This document shows, piece by piece, positions 1 to 5,829 of a stretch of DNA of 8,194 nucleotides (positions within the stretch are counted from its first letter, which is position 1; each line of letters starts with the position of its first letter). Source of the stretch: Oscillospiraceae bacterium (GTDB lineage Bacteria; Bacillota_A; Clostridia; Oscillospirales; Oscillospiraceae); NCBI GenBank assembly GCA_017481325.1, contig JAFUPG010000013.1, forward strand, positions 1 through 8,194. Direction: 5' to 3'. A program made the translations under genes and the position numbers. The notes below the pieces were generated by a model. The model did not search any database and was not told the DNA's origin. It saw only the letters and a list, made by a program, of their open reading frames with translations.

Positions 1-378
1 CTTTAAAAGCACCGTGCCGGCCAGGGACAGGGGGCGATCCATCCAGGTATTGAGGATGGCACCGCCGTAGGGCTCCACGCTGAGCTTGCAGCAGCCGCCG
101 GTGACCTGCTCGGGGTCGGGCTTCAGCTTCAGGCAGGGCCAGTCGGTGTGGGCGGCGGCAATGCGGAAATGATCCGGCGCTGCGCCAATGGCAAAGGCGG
201 CCAAAAAGCTGCCGTTTTTCACATAGTACTTTCCGCCGGGCTGCAAATGGAAGGCTGCTGCCAAATCCAGAGCGGCAAAGCCTGCCTGATCCAGCATCGC
301 AGCGGCCTTTTCCACACAATGGTAGGGGGAAATACCGGCATCCAGCCAGCGGAGATATTCCTGTATTCCTTGGGACAT
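1..378 (-). CDS. M18-family metalloaminopeptidase, N-terminal part (runs off the left edge)
   Basis: This is the first 126 codons of a gene read leftward; the rest lies outside the window. The translation starts MSQGIQEYLRW. It carries the N-terminal signature of M18 aminopeptidases (aspartyl aminopeptidase-like, zinc-dependent, cytosolic, removing N-terminal residues from peptides). A helix with CVEKAAAMLDQAGF (residues 21-34) is followed by AAHTDWPCLKLKP (75-87), where His77 and Asp79 match the first zinc ligand and the catalytic Asp of the HxD motif. Then comes VEPYGGAILNTWMDRPLSLAG (101-121), the other strongly conserved block. The remaining metal ligands lie beyond the edge. The start at 378 is chosen because AGGAGG sits 7 bases upstream and a promoter lies just beyond. 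One oddity is Trp80, where the family usually has Ser or another small or polar residue. Family assignment is firm; substrate preference cannot be told. Confidence 0.88.
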   Translation of the reverse strand, partial: MSQGIQEYLRWLDAGISPYHCVEKAAAMLDQAGFAALDLAAAFHLQPGGKYYVKNGSFLAAFAIGAAPDHFRIAAAHTDWPCLKLKPDPEQVTGGCCKLSVEPYGGAILNTWMDRPLSLAGTVLLK

Positions 379-411
379 GGTTTGTCCTCCTGTTTATGTA
401 TAGTCAAAATC

Positions 412-440
412 AGTATAGCACAGATCCGCTCTCTGCGCAA
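412..440 (-). promoter_or_regulatory. Sigma-70-type promoter of the M18 aminopeptidase gene
   Basis: Read on the minus strand, TTGCGC (440-435) and TATACT (417-412) are separated by exactly 17 bases. The -10 matches consensus at 5 of 6 positions and the -35 at 4 of 6. It lies about 35 bases upstream of the ATG at 378, with AGGAGG between them. Seen in sequence; activity is inferred. Confidence 0.6.
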
Positions 441-524
441 TGGAGAATGCGAGATTTTTCCGCCACTTTTTTCAGAAATATTCTTCCAACTGTAAAAATT
501 AATAGTGCATATCCAAAGAAGCTG

Positions 525-533
525 TGTTATAAT
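525..533 (+). promoter_or_regulatory. Extended -10 promoter of the SPFH/zinc-ribbon operon
   Basis: TGTTATAAT combines a perfect TATAAT (528-533) with an upstream TGn, which is the extended -10 configuration. The -35 region at the right distance (about 505-510, GTGCAT) is poor, as is typical of extended -10 promoters. Transcription would start near 540, giving a 5' leader of about 60 bases before the ATG at 603. No operator is recognisable. Confidence 0.6.
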
Positions 534-565
534 GAATTTGTGTAAGCAAATTCACAGCCGTTATG

Positions 566-579
566 GGGAGAAAACTCCC
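566..579 (+). other. Small hairpin in the operon's 5' leader
   Basis: GGGAG AAAA CTCCC forms a perfect 5-bp stem with a 4-base loop, about 25 bases upstream of the ATG and just before the purine-rich ribosome binding region (GGAGAAAGGA, 585-594). It has no U-tract, so it is not a terminator. It may protect the 5' end or tune translation, but it is short enough to be chance. Confidence 0.3.
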
Positions 580-602
580 GAAAACGGAGAAAGGAACAAA
601 TT

Positions 603-2009
603 ATGGGACTTATTAAAGCAGGAATCGGCGCTCTCGGCGGCGTATTGGCCGATCAGTGGAAGGAATTTTTCTACTGCGATGCCATCCCCTCGGATACCAT
701 TGCGGTAAAGGGCAAAAAGCGTACCTCCGGCCGCTCCTCCAACACCAAGGGCAGCGATAACATCATCTCCAACGGCTCCACCATCGCCGTGGCCGACGGC
801 CAGTGTATGCTGATCGTGGAGCAGGGCAAGGTGGTGGAAGTCTGCGCCGAGCCCGGTGAATTCGTCTACGACACCTCCACAGAGCCCAGCATTTTCTCCG
901 GCTCTCTGGGCAGAAGTATCCTGGATACCTTTAAGAATATCGGCAAGCGCTTTACCTACGGCGGCGAAGCCCCCAAGGATCAGCGTGTTTACTACTTCAA
1001 CACCAAGGAAATCATCGGCAATAAGTACGGCACTCCCTCCCCCGTTCCCTTCCGTGTGGTGGATCAGCGTGCCGGCATCGATATCGACATCGGCCTGCGC
1101 TGCTTCGGTGAGTACAGCTACAAGGTGGTCAATCCCCTGCTGTTCTACACCAACATCTGCGGCAATTTCTCCGATACTTACGAGCGCAGCGAGATCGACA
1201 GCCAGCTCAAGAGCGAGCTGCTGACCGCTCTGCAGCCCTCCTTCGCCCGGATCAGTGAGATGGGCATCCGCTATTCCGCCGTGGTGGGTCATACCGCCGA
1301 GCTGGCAGAGGCTCTGAAGATCGAGCTCAGCGCCAAGTGGCGTGACTACCGTGGCATCGAGATCCAGAACTTCGGAGTCTCCTCCATGAAGGCCGACGAG
1401 GAAGACGAGAAGATGATCAAGGAGCTGCAGCGCAATGCCGCCTTCGCCAACCCCACCCTGGGCGCTGCCCATCTGGTGGGCGCACAGGGCGAGGCCATGA
1501 AGGCCGCTGCCTCCAACCCCGGCGGTGCCGCCATGGCCTTTATGGGCATGGGCATGGCGCAGAATGCCGGCGGCTTCAACGCCCAGAATCTGTATCAGAT
1601 GGGCGCACAGCAGCCCCAGCCTGTCCAGCAGCCTGCAGCACCCGCCGCTCCCAAGCAGGACGGCTGGAAGTGCGCCTGCGGCACGGTGAATACGGGCAAG
1701 TTCTGCCTGGAGTGCGGTGCCAAGAAGCCCGAAGAGCCCGCCGGCTGGAAGTGCGCCTGCGGCAAGGTCAACACCGGCAAGTTCTGCATGGAATGCGGCG
1801 CAAAGAAGCCCGAAGAGCCCCAGGGCTGGACCTGTGCCTGCGGCACGGTGAACAAGGGCAAGTTCTGCATGGAGTGCGGCGCAAAGAAGCCCGCCGGTGT
1901 GCCCCAGTACAAGTGCGACAAGTGCGGCTGGGAGCCTGCCGACCCCAAGAATCCCCCCAAGTTCTGCCCCGAGTGCGGCGACCTCTTCAATGACGAGGAC
2001 ATCAAGTAA
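603..2009 (+). CDS. ydjI: SPFH-domain protein with four C-terminal zinc ribbons (YdjI type)
   Basis: A 468-aa protein of the stomatin/prohibitin-like family that ends in zinc ribbons. In B. subtilis the homologue YdjI is a cytosolic membrane-associated scaffold working with YdjG, YdjH and PspA in envelope stress. Residues 1-24 look like an amphipathic membrane-binding segment with no full transmembrane helix. The SPFH core runs roughly from 30 to 275 (ADGQCMLIVEQGKVVEV at 64-80, VPFRVVDQRAGIDIDIGLRC at 148-167). A Gly/Met/Ala-rich then Pro/Gln-rich linker spans about 290-350. Four ribbons follow: Cys357/359/368/371, 384/386/395/398, 411/413/422/425 and 438/441/455/458. The first three are CxC...CxxC and nearly identical; the last is CxxC...CxxC. 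It is the first operon gene, with AAAGGA about 8 bases before the ATG. I chose this start because MGLIKAGIGALGG is the usual family N-terminus. Confidence 0.9.
   Translation: MGLIKAGIGALGGVLADQWKEFFYCDAIPSDTIAVKGKKRTSGRSSNTKGSDNIISNGSTIAVADGQCMLIVEQGKVVEVCAEPGEFVYDTSTEPSIFSGSLGRSILDTFKNIGKRFTYGGEAPKDQRVYYFNTKEIIGNKYGTPSPVPFRVVDQRAGIDIDIGLRCFGEYSYKVVNPLLFYTNICGNFSDTYERSEIDSQLKSELLTALQPSFARISEMGIRYSAVVGHTAELAEALKIELSAKWRDYRGIEIQNFGVSSMKADEEDEKMIKELQRNAAFANPTLGAAHLVGAQGEAMKAAASNPGGAAMAFMGMGMAQNAGGFNAQNLYQMGAQQPQPVQQPAAPAAPKQDGWKCACGTVNTGKFCLECGAKKPEEPAGWKCACGKVNTGKFCMECGAKKPEEPQGWTCACGTVNKGKFCMECGAKKPAGVPQYKCDKCGWEPADPKNPPKFCPECGDLFNDEDIK
1662..1892 (+). repeat. In-frame 81-bp tandem repeats encoding three zinc ribbons
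   Basis: Two full 81-bp units (1662-1742, 1743-1823) and a 69-bp partial third (1824-1892) encode 27-residue zinc ribbons: a GW, then CAC, GKFC, xEC and GAKKP, joined by EEP linkers. Units 1 and 2 differ at about 11 of 81 bases. Several of the differences are silent, so the units have diverged under protein constraint. The repeat length is a multiple of three, so copy number could change without breaking the frame. Confidence 0.85.
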
Positions 2010-2036
2010 GCCTTTTTGACATAAGGAGGAAACCCA

Positions 2037-3128
2037 ATGTCTACCATGCTGCAATACAAATGCCCCTGTTGCGGGGGCAAGATCGAATTTGACAGCAGCC
2101 TCCAGCAGCTCAAGTGCCCCTACTGCGACACCGCCTTTGATGTCAAGGATCTGAAGGACTACGACGAGGTTCTGGAAAGCGAGGAGATCCAGGAGGATCT
2201 GCAGTGGGACGACCCGGACAGCGGCCAATGGGACGGCGGCGAAGGCATGAATGTCTTCGTCTGCAACAGCTGCGGCGGCGAGATCATCACCGAGCCCACC
2301 ACCGCCGCCACCCACTGCCCCTACTGCGGCAATCCCGTGGTGATGATGGGACGGCTGGCCGGTGACCTGAAGCCCGACCTGGTGATTCCCTTCCAGCTGG
2401 ACAAAAAAGCTGCCAAAGCTGCGCTGCAGAAGCATCTCAGCGGCAAAAAGCTGCTGCCTAAGCTCTTTAAGGACGAAAATCACCTGGACGAGATCAAGGG
2501 TGTGTACGTCCCCTTCTGGCTCTTTGATGCGGAGGCCGATGCCAAGATCCGCTACCGTGCCACCCGTGTGCGCACCTGGATCGATTCCAGCTATACTTAC
2601 ACCGAGACCTCTCACTTTGCGCTGCTCCGTGAGGGTGATCTGGCTTTTGACAATGTGCCTGTAGACGGCTCTTCCAAGATGGCCGACGACCTGATGGAAT
2701 CCATCGAGCCCTACGATCTGAGCAAAGCCGTGGATTTCCAGACCGCCTATCTCTCCGGTTTCCTGGCCGACCGCTATGATATCGCCTGGGATCAGAGCAT
2801 TGACCGTGCCAACCAGCGTGTGAAAAAGAGCACCGAAGATGCCTTTGCCCGTACCGCCGCAGGCTACACCACCGTGCGGCCGGAGTCCATCAATATCAAG
2901 CTCGCCAACGGCAAGGCCAAGTACGCCCTGCTTCCCGTGTGGCTTCTGAACACCACCTGGAACGGGGAGAAGTACACCTTTGCCATGAACGGTCAGACCG
3001 GCAAATTCGTGGGCAACCTGCCCATGGACAAGGGCGCTTACTGGCGCTGGTGGGCCATCTGGACGGCCATTCTGGGCGCAGGTGCCTTCCTGGTGCTGTT
3101 CCTGCTGCGCCTTATGGGCATTTTATAA
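2037..3128 (+). CDS. ydjG: Membrane-anchored double zinc-ribbon protein (YdjG type)
   Basis: A 363-aa protein. Two N-terminal zinc ribbons are clear: Cys9/12 with Cys27/30, and Cys76/79 with Cys94/97. An acidic stretch separates them (about 40-70, rich in Asp and Glu). The middle (about 110-330) is a soluble domain containing VYVPFWLFDAEADAKIRYRA (156-175) and YALLPVWLLNTTWNGEKYTF (306-325), both characteristic of the YdjG family. A single C-terminal transmembrane helix (about 337-359, WRWWAIWTAILGAGAFLVLF) ends the protein, so the ribbons most likely face the cytosol. Annotation pipelines often call these TFIIB-type or PriA-like zinc ribbons; nothing here supports a role in replication. The gene follows the SPFH gene by 27 bases, with AGGAGG 7 bases before the ATG. 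In B. subtilis the homologue interacts with the YdjH and YdjI proteins. The biochemical function is unknown. Confidence 0.85.
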   Translation: MSTMLQYKCPCCGGKIEFDSSLQQLKCPYCDTAFDVKDLKDYDEVLESEEIQEDLQWDDPDSGQWDGGEGMNVFVCNSCGGEIITEPTTAATHCPYCGNPVVMMGRLAGDLKPDLVIPFQLDKKAAKAALQKHLSGKKLLPKLFKDENHLDEIKGVYVPFWLFDAEADAKIRYRATRVRTWIDSSYTYTETSHFALLREGDLAFDNVPVDGSSKMADDLMESIEPYDLSKAVDFQTAYLSGFLADRYDIAWDQSIDRANQRVKKSTEDAFARTAAGYTTVRPESINIKLANGKAKYALLPVWLLNTTWNGEKYTFAMNGQTGKFVGNLPMDKGAYWRWWAIWTAILGAGAFLVLFLLRLMGIL

Positions 3129-3141
3129 GGAGGTGCAGAAG

Positions 3142-3873
3142 ATGAAGCGATTTTTGATTTGTCTTAGCCTGTGCCTGCTTCTGAGCCTGATCCTGATGCT
3201 GCCGGCCTTTGCCGCCGCTGACCGTCTGGTGGACGAGGGCGACCTCCTCACCGACAGCGAAGAGCAGGCGGTGGAAGCCGAGCTGGATCGCATCAGCGAA
3301 GAATGGGACATGGATTTCGTCATCGTGATCCCGGAGACCCTGGGCGGCGAGGACGAGCAGGTCTATGCCGACGACTATTTTGACTACAACGGCTACCGCT
3401 ACGACGGCGCTCTGCTGCTGCTCTGCCCCTGGGAGGATGCCCGGTATCTGAGCACCTGCGGCGAGGCCATTGACATCATCGAGCTGGATGCCATCCGTGA
3501 TGGCGTGCTCGGCTACTACGAGGACGGCGACTACTATGCCGCCTGCATGGGCTTTGCCCAGACCTGCGAGAGCCTGCTGCAGGACAATGCCGATTCCAAG
3601 GGCGGTTTCCCTGTAGGTCTGCTGTTCATCGCTCTGATTGCGGGTGCTGTGCTCTCCTTCCTGATCCCCATGAGCGTGCTGAAGGGGCAGCTGAAGTCCG
3701 TTGCGCCTAAGGCGGCTGCCACGGACTACCTCCGCAAGGGCAGCATGAATCTGCGTGTGCAGCGGGATATGTTCCTGTTCCGGAACGTGAGCCGTGTTGC
3801 CAAGCCCAAGAACAACTCCTCCGGTACCCACCGGTCTTCCTCCGGCCGAAGCCACGGCGGCGGTCGGCTCTAA
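3142..3873 (+). CDS. ydjH: TPM-domain protein, secreted and membrane-anchored (YdjH type)
   Basis: A 243-aa protein starting MKRFLICLSLCLLL. Residues 1-24 are a signal peptide, with likely cleavage near PAFA-AA. Residues about 27-148 are a TPM domain (formerly DUF477; RLVDEGDLLTDSEEQAVEAE, then WDMDFVIVIPETL and YDGALLLLCP). A transmembrane helix spans about 156-177, so the TPM domain lies outside the membrane. The tail keeps the family pattern FLFRNVSRVAKPKNNSSG and ends in Ser/Gly-rich SSSGRSHGGG. TPM domains occur in photosystem repair and envelope proteins; phosphatase activity is reported for some plant members, and no such activity can be assumed here. The start at 3142 is preferred over an in-frame ATG at 3082, which would lie inside the previous gene and spoil the signal peptide; AAGGAGG lies 8 bases before 3142. 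It is 13 bases downstream of the YdjG-type gene, as part of the same operon. Confidence 0.87.
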   Translation: MKRFLICLSLCLLLSLILMLPAFAAADRLVDEGDLLTDSEEQAVEAELDRISEEWDMDFVIVIPETLGGEDEQVYADDYFDYNGYRYDGALLLLCPWEDARYLSTCGEAIDIIELDAIRDGVLGYYEDGDYYAACMGFAQTCESLLQDNADSKGGFPVGLLFIALIAGAVLSFLIPMSVLKGQLKSVAPKAAATDYLRKGSMNLRVQRDMFLFRNVSRVAKPKNNSSGTHRSSSGRSHGGGRL

Positions 3874-3886
3874 GGAGGCGCAGGAG

Positions 3887-4231
3887 ATGAAGAAATTCCT
3901 GCCCCTGCTGCTGTGCCTGTGCCTGATTTTTGCCCTCTGTAGCTGCGGCAACGGCGATCCCCAGGGGGATTATGTGCTGCAGAGCTTCACCATGGACGGC
4001 ATCAGCTACAGCATCGACCAATTGGAAACCATGGGGCTTGATTCCGAGGTCAGCATCAGCTTCCACGAGGATCAAAGCGGCATTCTCCGCTTCGGCGGCA
4101 AGGAGACAAGCTTCAACTGGGACGGCAAAAACCTCCTGAGCGAAGGCGACAGCCTGCCCTACCGCTTCGAAGAGGGCAAGGTCATCCTGAGCTACCAGGG
4201 CACGGAGATGGTCTTCGCCCGGGAAAACTAA
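3887..4231 (+). CDS. Small predicted lipoprotein
   Basis: A 114-aa protein. The N-terminus MKKFLPLLLCLCLIFALCSC is a lipoprotein signal peptide; the lipobox is L17-C18-S19 with lipidated Cys20. The mature part is about 94 residues with alternating polar and hydrophobic residues, suggesting a small beta-sheet domain (GDYVLQSFTMDGISYS early, VILSYQGTEMVF at the end). This resembles the lipocalin-like lipoproteins common in Firmicutes, but I cannot place it in a named family. The start at 3887 is set by AAGGAGG (3872-3878), which overlaps the stop of the TPM gene; a longer in-frame reading from 3794 would overlap that gene and lose the signal peptide. Its position in the operon suggests it sits on the outer face of the membrane beside the TPM domain; that is inference. 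Confidence 0.8.
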   Translation: MKKFLPLLLCLCLIFALCSCGNGDPQGDYVLQSFTMDGISYSIDQLETMGLDSEVSISFHEDQSGILRFGGKETSFNWDGKNLLSEGDSLPYRFEEGKVILSYQGTEMVFAREN

Positions 4232-4249
4232 GAAAGGCGGTTTGCAGCC

Positions 4250-5044
4250 GTGGCCGACGTATTTGATTCCAAATATCTCAATTCCAAAAATCCCCTGGTG
4301 CTCGCCCTCTGGACAGAGCTCCACCGGGGCGCCCTGAAAAACCACGGCGGCGCCTTCTCCTTCCGCTACAAGGTGGACACCTCTACCACCTACTACCGCT
4401 ACACGGTGCATGTGTTCTCCCCCACGGGCTGGGATGCCACCCAGTACTACTATGACCGTGACTCCGACCGGAATCTGAAGGAGGCCATTGAGCTGCTGAA
4501 GCCCTTTTTGAGCACCTGGGAACTGGAGTACGAGACCGCCGGCGACAACCGCAGCCCCAATCCCTCCCCCGGAGACACCGGACGGGTCATTGCCGAGCGC
4601 TATGTCCGCTTTGATGTCAGCGTGGTGGAGTCCATGCGGGTCTTTATCGCCTACAGCAAGGAGGGCTTTGACTTCCAGATCAAGTTGCAGGAGCAGTACT
4701 CTGCGCTGTTGGATCGTTTCCTGGAGGGGCTGGACTACCGGGTCAGCGATTATCTCCGGGAGGGCAGAACGGAGCTTCCTCTGCTCCTCTACCCCCAGGT
4801 CACGGATACCCAAGCCCGTTTCCACAGGGATTTTATCAGCTTTTCCGGTCTGGGGATGCAGCCTCTGGCTACCATTCCCATGCGCTACGGTTTCCTGACG
4901 GCGCTGATCCGGCAGGCGTTGCCCCGTCTGAAAGCCCATGGCACGGTCAGCTGGGACATCTGGCCCTACTATGACAAGGGGAAGGTCTTCCTGACCGGCA
5001 CGGTCAGCCTCAGCGTCAAGGCCGAGGATCTGAAGGCCTGGTAA
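4250..5044 (+). CDS. Hypothetical cytosolic protein, last gene of the operon
   Basis: A 264-aa protein that I do not recognise. It has no signal peptide, transmembrane helix, cysteine pair or catalytic motif. It is rich in aromatic residues (for example TTYYRYTVHVFSPTGW and ATQYYYDRD), and beta-strand-like stretches alternate with helices (NLKEAIELLKPFL; QYSALLDRFLEGLDYRVSDYL; RYGFLTALIRQALPRLK). The strand-then-helix pattern seems to recur two or three times, which could mean an internally repeated alpha/beta fold, but sequence similarity between the copies is weak. The start is a GTG at 4250, supported by AAAGGCGG (4233-4240) 9 bases upstream and by the 18-base gap after the lipoprotein. 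The stop at 5042-5044 is followed within 20 bases by the operon terminator, so it is cotranscribed with the four genes above. A role with the SPFH/TPM complex is inferred from position only. Confidence 0.75.
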   Translation: MADVFDSKYLNSKNPLVLALWTELHRGALKNHGGAFSFRYKVDTSTTYYRYTVHVFSPTGWDATQYYYDRDSDRNLKEAIELLKPFLSTWELEYETAGDNRSPNPSPGDTGRVIAERYVRFDVSVVESMRVFIAYSKEGFDFQIKLQEQYSALLDRFLEGLDYRVSDYLREGRTELPLLLYPQVTDTQARFHRDFISFSGLGMQPLATIPMRYGFLTALIRQALPRLKAHGTVSWDIWPYYDKGKVFLTGTVSLSVKAEDLKAW

Positions 5045-5060
5045 ATACAGCATAATACAA

Positions 5061-5102
5061 AACTACCCGAAGAAGCGAAAACGCTTTTTCGGGTAGTTTT
5101 TT
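5061..5102 (+). terminator. Strong intrinsic terminator of the SPFH/TPM operon
   Basis: A 17-bp stem (5061-5077 with 5082-5098, one G-U pair) closes on an AAAA loop and runs into six T's (5097-5102). It sits 17 bases after the last stop codon. A-rich sequence on the left side means it may also stop transcription arriving from the right. Confidence 0.93.
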
Positions 5103-5127
5103 ATGGAAGCTGTGCCTGTGGCACGGG

Positions 5128-5185
5128 GTTGGAATGCTTCGTCCGTCAAACAGAAATTTGCCGAACAGTTGGATGCAGTGCCAAC
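5128..5185 (+). repeat. Hairpin element, copy 1 (shared loop core)
   Basis: The core 5145-5170 contains TCAAACAGAAATTTG followed by CCGAACAGTT, and matches copy 2 at 25 of 26 positions. It is enclosed by a broken stem: CGTCC (5140-5144) with GGATG (5171-5175, one G-U), then after unpaired bases GTTGG (5128-5132) with CCAAC (5181-5185). The stem sequence is unlike that of copies 2 and 3. Confidence 0.65.
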
Positions 5186-5242
5186 TACCACCGTAGGGCG
5201 CAACCAACAGGCGCACCGAAACCTACCGCACTACCGCCAGAA

Positions 5243-5273
5243 CCCGTAGGGGCAGGATATATCCTGCCCGTGG
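5243..5273 (+). repeat. GTAGGG-type palindromic element, copy 1
   Basis: CCCGTAGGG (5243-5251) leads into a perfect 20-base palindrome GGGCAGGATATATCCTGCCC (5250-5269), ending in CCCGTGG (5267-5273). The same outer words recur inverted at 5860-5892 around a different stem. I recognise this general pattern (GTAGGGG plus a palindrome plus CCCG) from intergenic regions of gut Clostridia; that recollection is unchecked. Confidence 0.7.
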
Positions 5274-5399
5274 CATCACCGACAGGCAACGCACCTACAG
5301 CTGCTCTGTGAATTTACCATAATATAATTATGTAAACCGCGTATATTTAGCACAAAGGTACCTAAAATTGTACATTAAGGCTAAAAATAAACTCCGTTC

Positions 5400-5438
5400 G
5401 CAGTAAGTCAAACAGAAATTTGTCGAACAGTTTACTGC
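5400..5438 (+). repeat. Hairpin element, copy 2 (shared loop core)
   Basis: The core 5407-5432 differs from copy 1 by a single base (TCGAAC instead of CCGAAC). It is framed by a perfect 7-bp stem, GCAGTAA (5400-5406) with TTACTGC (5432-5438). Downstream similarity continues loosely (TGCAG, then CCAA) in both copies. Confidence 0.7.
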
Positions 5439-5499
5439 AGCCAAAGCCGCCTGTATCAGGACGGATTTCGTACTATGAGTAAGGTTTCGTATTACGCAA

Positions 5500-5631
5500 T
5501 GTCATTGCGAGGAGCGTAGCGACGTGGCAATCTGTATTCATAAAGCCTCCGTTTTGCACCAAATTCCCATATATTCGAAACATTTAGAGAGCAGATTGCC
5601 ACGTCGGCATAAATGCCTCCTCGCAATGACA
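5500..5631. repeat. 132-bp inverted repeat, MITE/REP-like
   Basis: The left arm (5500-5534) and the reverse complement of the right arm (5592-5631) share identical 15-base ends: TGTCATTGCGAGGAG and CGACGTGGCAATCTG. They differ only in the middle: CGTAG on the left, a self-complementary 10-base insert (GCATAAATGC on the plus strand) on the right. Each arm is itself hairpin-prone (ATTGC with GCAAT). A 57-base AT-rich spacer separates the arms. The word CATTGCGAGGAGCG is one I recognise as a widespread bacterial intergenic repeat. No transposase is present, so it would be non-autonomous if mobile. Confidence 0.85.
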
Positions 5632-5678
5632 GAGCTTTTCGGCAGCCTCTGCCTCTATCGGCAATAAGGTTTTGGTCG

Positions 5679-5716
5679 GAAGTAAACAGTTCGATAAAAC
5701 TCTGTTTGATTATTTC
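5679..5716 (-). repeat. Hairpin element, copy 3 (inverted, diverged core)
   Basis: Read on the minus strand, this matches copy 2 at about 21 of 27 core positions (TCAAACAGA and TCGAAC are retained). It is framed by a 7-bp stem, GAAGTAA (5679-5685) with TTATTTC (5710-5716), including one G-U pair in the plus-strand transcript. Similarity to copy 2 continues beyond the core (TTTACT, then CCAAA). Confidence 0.6.
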
Positions 5717-5722
5717 AAATCC

Positions 5723-5742
5723 ATCGGCGGAGCCGATACCTC
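5723..5742 (+). repeat. GGA-loop hairpin, copy 1
   Basis: ATCGGC GGA GCCGAT forms a 6-bp stem with a GGA loop, followed by ACCTC. It matches the copy at 5810-5829 except for the outermost base and one compensated base pair (C-G here, G-C there). Confidence 0.55.
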
Positions 5743-5773
5743 AGTTATTAGCTCTTAGTTATTAGTCCTTAGT
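5743..5773 (+). repeat. 14-bp tandem repeat
   Basis: AGTTATTAGCTCTT and AGTTATTAGTCCTT lie in tandem and are followed by AGT, starting a third unit. The two differ at two bases. The repeat immediately follows GGA-loop hairpin copy 1. Confidence 0.7.
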
Positions 5774-5809
5774 CTCACCGATAAACATCAATTTGACTCC
5801 TTTTAATCC

Positions 5810-5829
5810 TTGGGCGGAGCCCATACCTC
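5810..5829 (+). repeat. GGA-loop hairpin, copy 2
   Basis: TGGGC GGA GCCCA (5811-5823) is a 5-bp stem with the same GGA loop as copy 1, followed by TACCTC. It is followed shortly by a 7-bp microrepeat, ATTCACC twice (5834-5847), paralleling the tandem repeat after copy 1. Confidence 0.55.

Noticed and set aside
148..495. A 115-aa plus-strand frame at the left edge
   Set aside because: It is antisense to the M18 aminopeptidase signature and crosses that gene's promoter, with no ribosome binding site.
561..2615. A 684-aa open frame on the minus strand opposite the SPFH and YdjG-type genes
   Set aside because: It is low-complexity (Gly, Ala, Leu, Val, His), has no ribosome binding site or motifs, and spans two well-supported plus-strand genes. 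It stays open because of their GC-rich third positions and tandem repeats.
3082..3141. An upstream in-frame start for the TPM gene
   Set aside because: It would overlap the preceding gene by 47 bases and add residues before a clean signal peptide; the AAGGAGG-led ATG at 3142 is better.
3707..5053. A 448-aa open frame on the minus strand opposite the TPM, lipoprotein and last operon genes
   Set aside because: It lies antisense to three genes with good starts and ribosome binding sites, and its composition shows no family signature.
5129..5311. A 60-aa open frame downstream of the operon terminator
   Set aside because: It consists of hairpin copy 1 and a GTAGGG-type palindrome; no ribosome binding site or protein-like pattern is present.
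5318..5332. A perfect TATAAT inside a palindrome, as a possible promoter
   Set aside because: No -35 sequence lies at suitable spacing and nothing downstream looks like a gene or stable RNA; it is more likely part of the AT-rich repeat landscape.
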